From: Streptomyces klenkii
GTDB taxonomy: Bacteria; Actinomycetota; Actinomycetes; Streptomycetales; Streptomycetaceae
DNA length: 64,000 nucleotides
NCBI RefSeq assembly: GCF_003626645.1
Contig: NZ_RBAM01000010.1
Span: 62,001-126,000 of the forward strand
Direction of reading: 5' to 3'
Shown piece after piece: positions 15,765 through 22,823 of this stretch. The notes beneath the pieces are model-generated. The model was not told the DNA's origin and did no database searches. It worked only from the letters and a program-made list of their open reading frames with translations. Position 1 is the first letter of the stretch, and each line of letters starts with the position of its first letter. The translations under genes were made by a program, and so were the position numbers.

Positions 15765-16694
15765 GTGAACCACTCCCCCACAAGACGCTCCGTCATCACC
15801 ACCCTGACCGGACTCGCGGCCCTCCCCCTCACCGGCTGCCGGACCACGGCTCCCCGGACCACCGCTCCCGCCTCCGCGCCGCCGCCCGCGGCATCGCACG
15901 GCAGCGCCCTGGAGGCCGAGCGCGCGTTCGGCGAGCTGGAGAAGAGGTACGACGCCAGGCTGGGCGTGTACGCCGTCGACACCGGCAGCGGGCGTTCCGT
16001 CGCCAACCGGCCCGACGAGCGCTTCGCGTACGCGTCCGTCTGCAAGGCCTTCCTCGCCGCCGCCGTGCTGAAGAGGAACTCCCTCAAGCAGCTCGACCGG
16101 CTGGTGCGTTACAGCCACGACGTTCCGGTCGGCCACTCGCCGGTCACCACCCGGCACGTCGACAGCGGCATGACCCTGCGGGAACTGTGCGACGCCGCCG
16201 TCCGCTACAGCGACAACGGCGCCGCCAACCTCCTCTTCGACGAACTCGGCGGCCCCAAGGGCCTGCAGGACGCTCTCGCCGCGACCGGCGACCGCGTCAC
16301 GCGGGCCGACCGCTACGAAACCGACCTCAGCGAAGGCACCCCCGGTGACCCCCGCGACACCAGCACCCCCCGCGCCATGGCCGCCGGCCTGCGCGCGTTC
16401 GTCCTCGGTGACGCGCTCGCCCCGGACAAGCGATCGATCCTGACCGACTGGCTCAAGCGGAACACCACGGGCGACACGCTCATCCGCGCAGGCGTCCCCG
16501 GCGGCTGGCAGGTGGCCGACAAGACGGGATCGGGAGGCTACGGCGCACGCAACGACGTCGCCGTCCTCTGGCCTCCCAAGGCCGCCGCCCCGATCGTCAT
16601 CGCCGTCTTCTCCAGCCGCGGCGCCCAGGACGCGAAGCGGGACGACACGCTCATCGCCCGCGCCGCCGAAGCCGCCGTCAAGGCCCTCGCCTGA
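15765..16694 (+). CDS. blaL: Class A beta-lactamase, TAT lipoprotein (BlaL-like)
   Basis: A 309-residue exported beta-lactamase. GTG 15765 begins a TAT-like lipoprotein signal (RRSVITTL...LPLTGC); an earlier in-frame TTG at 15714 lacks a ribosome site. Catalytic motifs are ASVCKAF (Ser70-Lys73), YSDNGAAN (SDN) and DKTGSGGYG (KTG). The omega loop ETDLSEGTPGDPRDTSTP keeps the general base Glu166, but the usual Asn170 appears to be Ser. It hydrolyses penicillins in the envelope and is probably controlled by the divergent LysR protein and its partner. Confidence 0.9.
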   Translation: MNHSPTRRSVITTLTGLAALPLTGCRTTAPRTTAPASAPPPAASHGSALEAERAFGELEKRYDARLGVYAVDTGSGRSVANRPDERFAYASVCKAFLAAAVLKRNSLKQLDRLVRYSHDVPVGHSPVTTRHVDSGMTLRELCDAAVRYSDNGAANLLFDELGGPKGLQDALAATGDRVTRADRYETDLSEGTPGDPRDTSTPRAMAAGLRAFVLGDALAPDKRSILTDWLKRNTTGDTLIRAGVPGGWQVADKTGSGGYGARNDVAVLWPPKAAAPIVIAVFSSRGAQDAKRDDTLIARAAEAAVKALA

Positions 16695-16803
16695 CCCGTC
16701 GCCGCGGCTTCCGTCCGCCGGAGCAAACGTCGCGTCCCCCGCAACGACCCGTGCGTCCGCGCGACCGTTCCCGCCCGGCCGGAGACGGGAAGCCTAGGCC
16801 CAT

Positions 16804-17874
16804 ATGGCCATGGAACCGCGGCACGAAGCCGCCTTCCCCCTGTCATCCCCCATCGCGGCCGTCATCCTGCTCGTGCTGAGCACCGCATGCGCCCTCTGGC
16901 TGCCGGCCGCCGGCCCGGCCGCAGCGGCAACCGCCGCCGCCCCGGCCGGCCGCGCAGCCCCCGTCAGGTGCGAGCTGAGCGCCTACGTCAGCGACCTGTA
17001 CGACATCGATCCCGCCAAGGGCAGGTTCTCCGCCCGGTTGTGGATCTGGACCATCTGCCCGGACCGGCGCGCCGACCCGCTGCCCAAGATCTCCTTCGCC
17101 AATGCCGACGACCCAGGCACCTCCGAGCCGAACATCATCGAGCAGGACGGGCACGTACTGGACCAGGTACGGGTGCAGTCCAGCTTCCGGCAGGCGTGGG
17201 ACGTACGGGACTTCCCTTTCGACCACCACCGCATCGAGGTGATCCTGACCGCGCCGGACGACACGGACCACTTCCGGTTCACCGTGAACAACGCCGATGC
17301 GCAGACCAACCCGGAGATCCGCCCTCAGGGCTGGCGGCTGACCGGCTTCCGGCTGGTCAGCGCCACCAAGCACTACACCACCACGTACGGCGACCACAGT
17401 CTCAAGAACGGCAGCACCTACGACCAGGTGCACATCCGCATGGACCTCGAACGCTCCGATCCCACCATCTTCTGGAAACTGACCATCCCCCTCTACCTCG
17501 CCGTCCTCATCGCCGTCTCCACCTTCCTCGTCTCCACCCGCCACGAGGAGCTGGAGACCACGGCACGGCTGGAGGGCATCCACAACAGGCTCGGCGTCCT
17601 GGGCGGCGGGCTGTTCGTGGTCGTCCTCAACATGCAACAGGCCAGCGACGTGGTCACCAGCGCCGACGGACTGACGCTCATCGACCGGCTCCACCTCACC
17701 ACGCTCGCGTTCCTCCTCGTCGCCGTGGCGGGCACGGTCCTGGCCTGGCGCTGGACCTCCCACGGCGGCAGCACCACCCTCGCGGAACGGATCAGCCACC
17801 GAGGAGCCTGGTGCGGCCTCGCCGCCTACGTCGCAGCGTGCGGGGCACTGGTCCTCCTGGCGGCTTGCCGATGA
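16804..17874 (+). CDS. Pentameric ligand-gated ion channel (Cys-loop receptor homologue)
   Basis: A 356-residue protein with a signal peptide, a beta-rich extracellular domain and four membrane segments. The ligand-binding domain has LSAYVSDLYDIDPAKGRFSARLW and the pLGIC hallmark WDVRDFPFDHHRIEVIL. M1 is IFWKLTIPLYLAVLIAVSTF, M2 GGGLFVVVLNMQQASDVV, M3 LTTLAFLLVAVAGTVLAW, and M4 GLAAYVAACGALVLLAAC. Bacterial members (GLIC, ELIC) lack the disulphide Cys loop. The ligand is unknown. It stands alone after the beta-lactamase gene (110-base gap). Confidence 0.85.
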   Translation: MAMEPRHEAAFPLSSPIAAVILLVLSTACALWLPAAGPAAAATAAAPAGRAAPVRCELSAYVSDLYDIDPAKGRFSARLWIWTICPDRRADPLPKISFANADDPGTSEPNIIEQDGHVLDQVRVQSSFRQAWDVRDFPFDHHRIEVILTAPDDTDHFRFTVNNADAQTNPEIRPQGWRLTGFRLVSATKHYTTTYGDHSLKNGSTYDQVHIRMDLERSDPTIFWKLTIPLYLAVLIAVSTFLVSTRHEELETTARLEGIHNRLGVLGGGLFVVVLNMQQASDVVTSADGLTLIDRLHLTTLAFLLVAVAGTVLAWRWTSHGGSTTLAERISHRGAWCGLAAYVAACGALVLLAACR

Positions 17875-17933
17875 CAGCGGGACGCCGCCGTCGTCCCTGC
17901 TGCGCTCCGTACCGCCTCACCCCCGGTCCTCGC

Positions 17934-19271
17934 TCATGAGGTGGTCCGACCCGGCCCCGTCGCGGCAGGGCCCAGAACGACAGGGAGCCGGCGAAGACCA
18001 TGGAGCGTGACCACGACCCGCCGCCGCAAAGGCTCCTCGGTGGCGAGACGGAGTTGCGGATAGCGGCGGACGAGCGTGCCGACGGCCGTCTCGGCCTCCA
18101 CGCGGGCGAGCGCCGCCCCCGTGCACCGGTGGCGGCCCCGTCCGAACGCAAGGTGCCCGGCCACGTCTTCCCGGTCCGGGTCGAGGGTGTCGGCGTCGGC
18201 GAACCGGGCCGGGTCCCGGTTGGCCGCCGCCAAGGAGACGATCACCAGGCTGCCGGCCGGTATCCGCCGGCCGCCCAGCTCGATGTCCTCCGCCGCGAAC
18301 CGCCACACCCCCATCCGCGCCGAGCCGTCGAACCTCAGGAACTCCTCGACGGCGCCGGACAGGCGCTCCGGATGCTCGCGCAGTGAGGCCATGAGGCGGG
18401 GCCGGTCGATCAGCCCGCGCACCATGTTCCCGATGAACGCCCCGGTAGTGTCGAAGCCCGCGACGAACAGGTGGAACAGGACGGTCACCACGTCTTCCTC
18501 GGGAATGCCCTCCCGCTCCGCCTGCGCCGTCACCTCCCCCATCAGGTCGCCGTGGGAATCGCCGGAGCCACCGGAACCGCCCTTCCGTTCCCTCACGTAG
18601 GCGGTGAGGAGTTCGAAGGTCCGCATCGCCGACGCGCGCAGCCCGGCACCGTCGTTGTCGTCGTCGATCGACACCGTGCGGCGCACGAAGTCGAGGAAGT
18701 CCGGGCGGTCGGGCTCCGGTACACCGGCGATCTCGCACATCATCGTCACCGACAGCGGTACGGCGAACTGCCCGAGCAGGTCCACCGGCTCGTCCGCGGG
18801 CAGCCGGTCCAGCAGCGCGTCCACGGTCCGCTGGACCCGCGGCCGCAGCTCCTCGGTGCGCCGGGCCGTGAAGGCCCGGGCGACGGCCGTGTGATACCGC
18901 TCGTGTTCCGGTGAGTCCGCGCTGGAAAGGTTCCGGCCGTATGCGGAGATCATGTCGCCGGCCGGCGAGTTCCAGTCGAGGCTCCGCCACGCTTCGGGGA
19001 AGCGCCGGGTGTCGTGGACGAGGCGGTGGTCGCCGAGCGCCGCCCGCACGTCGTCGTCGCGCGTGAGCAGCCAGGCCCGCAGGCCGTTGGGCAGGCTCAC
19101 CTCGGCAACCGGCCGCTGTTCGCGGAACCAGGCGAGGACGGCGTGCGGGGCGGTGTGGAAGGCGTCGTCGAACGGTACGCCGGGGTCCGCGGGGCACTGA
19201 GGAAAGTCCTGGGAGGCCTGTAGCGGCGTGCTGCCGGTTCCGGGTGTGCCGGCGTCTTCACTGGTCGTCAT
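17934..19271 (-). CDS. Cytochrome P450, probable thiopeptide tailoring enzyme
   Basis: A 445-residue soluble bacterial P450. The I-helix oxygen motif is AGFDTTGAF, the K-helix EEFLR, and the haem ligand Cys lies in FGRGRHRCTG. It is the last gene of the minus-strand thiopeptide operon, separated from the fusion gene by 79 bases that hold an 18-bp tandem repeat. Thiopeptide P450s hydroxylate or epoxidise side chains of the mature peptide. No redox partner gene is nearby. The target residue is unknown. Confidence 0.9.
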   Translation of the reverse strand: MTTSEDAGTPGTGSTPLQASQDFPQCPADPGVPFDDAFHTAPHAVLAWFREQRPVAEVSLPNGLRAWLLTRDDDVRAALGDHRLVHDTRRFPEAWRSLDWNSPAGDMISAYGRNLSSADSPEHERYHTAVARAFTARRTEELRPRVQRTVDALLDRLPADEPVDLLGQFAVPLSVTMMCEIAGVPEPDRPDFLDFVRRTVSIDDDNDGAGLRASAMRTFELLTAYVRERKGGSGGSGDSHGDLMGEVTAQAEREGIPEEDVVTVLFHLFVAGFDTTGAFIGNMVRGLIDRPRLMASLREHPERLSGAVEEFLRFDGSARMGVWRFAAEDIELGGRRIPAGSLVIVSLAAANRDPARFADADTLDPDREDVAGHLAFGRGRHRCTGAALARVEAETAVGTLVRRYPQLRLATEEPLRRRVVVTLHGLRRLPVVLGPAATGPGRTTS

Positions 19272-19295
19272 GGCGACTGCCTTTCGGTCGTGCCC

Positions 19296-19349
19296 TGATA
19301 CGTCTCGTGCCTCTGATGCGTCTCGTGCCTGTGCTGCGTCCGGTGCCGT
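19296..19349 (-). repeat. Three 18-bp tandem repeats filling the gap before the P450 gene
   Basis: Three adjacent 18-base units, TGATACGTCTCGTGCCTC, TGATGCGTCTCGTGCCTG and TGCTGCGTCCGGTGCCGT (plus strand), occupy nearly the whole gap between the fusion gene's stop and the P450 start. The third copy is most diverged. They could be remnants of duplicated coding sequence or an mRNA spacer. Confidence 0.85.
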
Positions 19350-19350
19350 G

Positions 19351-21930
19351 TCAGAACAACGGGATCTCGTGGTGGAGCCCGGCCGGGCGGGAGCGTCCGA
19401 TCAGCAGCTGGATGACCGGTTCGAGGTGTTGGTCGGCGAGGCCCAGGACGTCGAGCAGCCGGTCCGGGTCGTAGCCGCAGTGCGCCTGACAGGCCAGTGA
19501 GCCGGCCGCGGCCGACAGGTAGCAGCGCTGTACCGCCAGACCGGCCTCCATGCCCTGGATGCGGTACCAGCGGTCACCGTAGTACGGCAGGGCCGCCTCG
19601 TAATCCGTGAGGAGGGTGAGGACGACGGGGGTGCGCACGATGTCGAACACCCCGTTGTCGAGGGTGCGCTGGAGGGCGGCCCGTGCGTCCCCCGAGCTGA
19701 GCAGGCCGATCCGGCGTCCTTCGTCCGCGACGAGGTAGACCCCCGGTTCCAGGCCCCCGACCGCGCCGATCGCCGCGACGAACGCCGTCTGGGGGAAGGG
19801 CCTGCCGCCGGGCAGGTCCGACTCGTACGGACCGCAGGCCCGTTGCAGCAGGCGGGCCAATTCGGCACGCTCCAAGGGGCCGTGACCCATGAATCCCATG
19901 GAAGTGCGCCTGTCCGTCCACGCGTCGGGGCGGCGCTGTTCCACGGCCAGTTCGGCCCAGGACGTCACTCCCGCGGCCAGTCGCGGCAGCAGCGGCGGGA
20001 CCGGCGCCCGGGGCGGGGCCGCCTCCCCGCGCGCGGCGGTCTCCAGACGGTCAGCGGTGTTCCGGGGAACCTCGTTGATCCCTGCCTCCGGGGCCGCCTC
20101 CGAAACGGATTCCGGAGCGGTCTCCGGGGCGGTCGCGAGCACGGCGTAGCTTCGGGTGCGGGAGCCGTCGGCACCGATGCGGCGGTCGAGTTCGGCGTCC
20201 GGGAACCAGTAGCGGACCCGCAGTCGCCCGCCGTCCGCCTCGGCGACGGCCAGTGCCTGGCCGATCATGACCCCGGCGTCCAGAGCGTGCAGGCGGTAGG
20301 CGAACTCCCCGTACTTGAAGCGGGTCCGCCAGGGGGTCACGGCGACCACGAGCCCGCCGCGTCCGGTCCCCATGGGGGCCGGCGAGCCGTCACGCGGTAC
20401 GGCCAGCGCGTGGTGCACGGGCTCGTACCTGCCCGCGGGCATCCGTGACAGCGGCTCACCAGGAAGCACGTGGAGCTCGGCCGGGTAGCGCTGGCCGGCC
20501 GAGGAGACGGTCCGGTGCACAGGGCCGAGAAAGCGCTCGCCGCCGCAGCGGGCTCCGGCCTCCCAGCGCAGCCGCGAGGCTCCGGCGGTGCGCCGCAGGA
20601 ACGACGCGAGCCGTACCACGCCCTCGTCGCCGGCTCCCGCCGGATCCGCCGCCGGAGCGCTCGGCAGGGGAACCAGCCGGCGGCCCTCCCCGTCCGGCCG
20701 CTCCGCCGGGAGCCGCGACCAGTCGACGTCCTGGGGGATGCGCGCACCGGTGCGGTTCTCCCGCGCGTAGCGCAGCGCGATGCTCCCCGGGGCGCCGGCG
20801 GCCAGATCCCGGGCGCCGGGGCCGAGATAGGCCCTGGTCTCCCCGTACCGCGTGACCAGTTCCGCGACGACGTGGCAGAGGGCGAGGCGCTGGGCCGGTA
20901 CGACGCCGAGCCGCGTCATGTGCAGATACCCCCAGTTGATCAGCACGCGGTGCAGCCGCAGGACGGGATCCTGGGCGGCGGCCACGGCCCAGCGGGGGTC
21001 TCGCTGAAGGTTCCTGTGGAACGGGCTGCGGCGCAGCACGGCGTCGTCCCAGGCCGTCTCGCCGTTCCGGCCGGCGAGCGGCAGGCGCAGTCCGTCCGCG
21101 GCGAGCAGTGCCCGGGCGTCGGGTACGAGCTCCTCCACGCCGTCGAGGAAGTCCGCCATGCCGGGGAGTTCCTCGCCGTGCTCCGCCGCTCCCGCTCCGG
21201 TGCTCAGCAGTTGCTCGGCGAGCGGCTGCAGGGCCGGTGTCCACCGGTCGCCGAACCGGGCGAGCCGGCGGCGCAGTTCGTCCGGGCGCGGAGATTCCAT
21301 GACCGCTCCCTCGACGTGGGAACGGTAGGACATTCCGCCCAGCCACAGGGGGCCGGGGAACCGCAGGGCGAAGTGGAGCATGAGGGTGACGGCGGCGCGT
21401 GCACGATGACCACCGGGCCGCTCGCCCGCCCCGGACCGGACTCCGGTGAGGGTGGCCAGGGCGGTCCGGGTGGACAGCTGGTGGAAGCGGTCGAAGAGAG
21501 CGACGGCGCCCGGGCCGCCCAGGACGGCGGAGCGGTCGGGGTGCTCCACGGCCAGCAGGGAATTGTCCGGCTGCGGCGGCAGGTCGTCGGCGGCGCCTTC
21601 ACGCAGGGCCAGGTCCGCGGGGAGAGCCCGCCGGGTTTCGGGGGAAGTCCCCCGTCCGTCGTCCTGCGAGTCCGCCGGCGCCCCGGCGAGATACTCCGCG
21701 CACCGGTCGCGCAGCCGGGCCGCGACGTGGCCGGCGTGCCCTTTGCCGACCAGCAGGGATACCCGGATGTTGGGGCCGCCCTGCCACTCGCGGAAGAAGT
21801 GCTGGTACCGGCAGTGCCGTGCGCTGTCCCGGAGCAGCGGCCCCACCAGCGCGGTGAGCAGCCCGTCGGGGTCGGCCCGGTGGAACAGGCGGTGGTCCAG
21901 CCATACGGCGGGGCCGGACGTCTCGGTCAT
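19351..21930 (-). CDS. Fusion: LanB C-terminal (thiopeptide-type) domain + tandem nitroreductase dehydrogenase
   Basis: An 859-residue protein. Residues 1 to ~400 are a SpaB_C/thiopeptide-type domain (YQHFFREWQGGPNIRVSL near the start, INWGYLHMTRLGV near its end), the family that gives both the glutamate-elimination lyase and the [4+2] pyridine synthase. Residues ~430-859 look like a full SagB-type dehydrogenase with two nitroreductase modules (HRTVSSAGQRYPAELHVL and FKYGEFAYRLHALDAGVM, then RRTSMGFMG and YYGDRWYRIQGMEAGLA). ATGA overlap with the upstream gene. As a second LanB-C and a second dehydrogenase in the cluster, it could join pyridine formation or elimination with azoline oxidation. 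Which activity is unproven. Confidence 0.8.
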   Translation of the reverse strand: MTETSGPAVWLDHRLFHRADPDGLLTALVGPLLRDSARHCRYQHFFREWQGGPNIRVSLLVGKGHAGHVAARLRDRCAEYLAGAPADSQDDGRGTSPETRRALPADLALREGAADDLPPQPDNSLLAVEHPDRSAVLGGPGAVALFDRFHQLSTRTALATLTGVRSGAGERPGGHRARAAVTLMLHFALRFPGPLWLGGMSYRSHVEGAVMESPRPDELRRRLARFGDRWTPALQPLAEQLLSTGAGAAEHGEELPGMADFLDGVEELVPDARALLAADGLRLPLAGRNGETAWDDAVLRRSPFHRNLQRDPRWAVAAAQDPVLRLHRVLINWGYLHMTRLGVVPAQRLALCHVVAELVTRYGETRAYLGPGARDLAAGAPGSIALRYARENRTGARIPQDVDWSRLPAERPDGEGRRLVPLPSAPAADPAGAGDEGVVRLASFLRRTAGASRLRWEAGARCGGERFLGPVHRTVSSAGQRYPAELHVLPGEPLSRMPAGRYEPVHHALAVPRDGSPAPMGTGRGGLVVAVTPWRTRFKYGEFAYRLHALDAGVMIGQALAVAEADGGRLRVRYWFPDAELDRRIGADGSRTRSYAVLATAPETAPESVSEAAPEAGINEVPRNTADRLETAARGEAAPPRAPVPPLLPRLAAGVTSWAELAVEQRRPDAWTDRRTSMGFMGHGPLERAELARLLQRACGPYESDLPGGRPFPQTAFVAAIGAVGGLEPGVYLVADEGRRIGLLSSGDARAALQRTLDNGVFDIVRTPVVLTLLTDYEAALPYYGDRWYRIQGMEAGLAVQRCYLSAAAGSLACQAHCGYDPDRLLDVLGLADQHLEPVIQLLIGRSRPAGLHHEIPLF

Positions 21931-22823
21931 CCACGGACCTCCGCGGTGAGGGCCAGGGCTGTCCAGGCCGCTGCTGCCTCTTCGAGCAGGTTCAGCCCCA
22001 GGCGATTGCAGTGGGTGTGCCAGGCGTGCAGGAGGGGCCGCGCCGACGAGCCGGGCGACAGCACGGCGAGGCACCGCGTCGCCATGGCGACGCCGGCCCG
22101 GGAGGGCGGTGGCCAGGCGGCCGCGAGGGCGAGGCTGCTGCGGCGCCGCACCTCCGGGGTCTCCGTGCCGGCCAGCCGTTCCGCCCACTGTGCGAAGGCG
22201 TCGGTGAGCGGTGGCGTTCCAGGGCCTGCCGGCGGCGGCACGGGCTGCGCCGGCGCGGCCAGGAGCGCGCGCAGGACGTCGACGGCGTGCCGCGCCCTGG
22301 CCTGCCAGTCGTGGTCCCGGTGCAGCCGCAGGGCAACGGTGCTTGAGGCGGTGAGGAAGGCCAGGGTCTCCGGCTGCTCCGTGCACGCGGGCGCGTCCGG
22401 CATCCAGGCGCCGGAGAACGGCTCGACCCGTACGGTGCGGGAGGGCAGCAGGGGCGCGGCGGGGGCGCCCGTCGTCTCGCGGCGCAGGATCCATGCCGAC
22501 GTCTCGGCGTACTCGGCGTCGGTGAGCGGGCGGTGTTCGGGGTTCTCCCGGGCCCACCGCTCGGCGGCCGCGCTCAGCTCCGACCGGGCCCGTTCCCACT
22601 GCCCGGCCGACGGGCACAGCGCGCGCAGGCGGACGTGCGGGCCGCTCTCCCAGTAGCGGAGGAAGAACCACGCGCGGGCGCCGGTTCCGGCGGCCGTGCG
22701 GTGCAGCAGCCCGGCCAGGTGCCCCAGGTGCCGGTCGAGGTCGCTGTGGGCGTGGACATGGACGGACAGCCATGTCGGTGCCGCTTCGGCTCCGGCGGAC
22801 GTGTCAGTGGGCATGTCAGACAT
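21927..22823 (-). CDS. LanB C-terminal-type thiopeptide enzyme (elimination or [4+2] pyridine synthase)
   Basis: A 298-residue stand-alone SpaB_C-family protein. Diagnostic stretches are ARAWFFLRYWESGPHVRLRA near the N-terminus and HAWHTHCNRLGLNLLEE near the C-terminus. In thiopeptide pathways one such protein removes glutamate from glutamyl-Ser/Thr to give dehydro residues (TbtC type), and another performs the aza-Diels-Alder ring closure (TbtD type). Directly after the glutamylation gene, as in tbtB-tbtC order, it is more likely the elimination enzyme, but motifs alone do not settle it. It overlaps the LanB gene by 8 bases. Confidence 0.82.
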   Translation of the reverse strand: MSDMPTDTSAGAEAAPTWLSVHVHAHSDLDRHLGHLAGLLHRTAAGTGARAWFFLRYWESGPHVRLRALCPSAGQWERARSELSAAAERWARENPEHRPLTDAEYAETSAWILRRETTGAPAAPLLPSRTVRVEPFSGAWMPDAPACTEQPETLAFLTASSTVALRLHRDHDWQARARHAVDVLRALLAAPAQPVPPPAGPGTPPLTDAFAQWAERLAGTETPEVRRRSSLALAAAWPPPSRAGVAMATRCLAVLSPGSSARPLLHAWHTHCNRLGLNLLEEAAAAWTALALTAEVRG

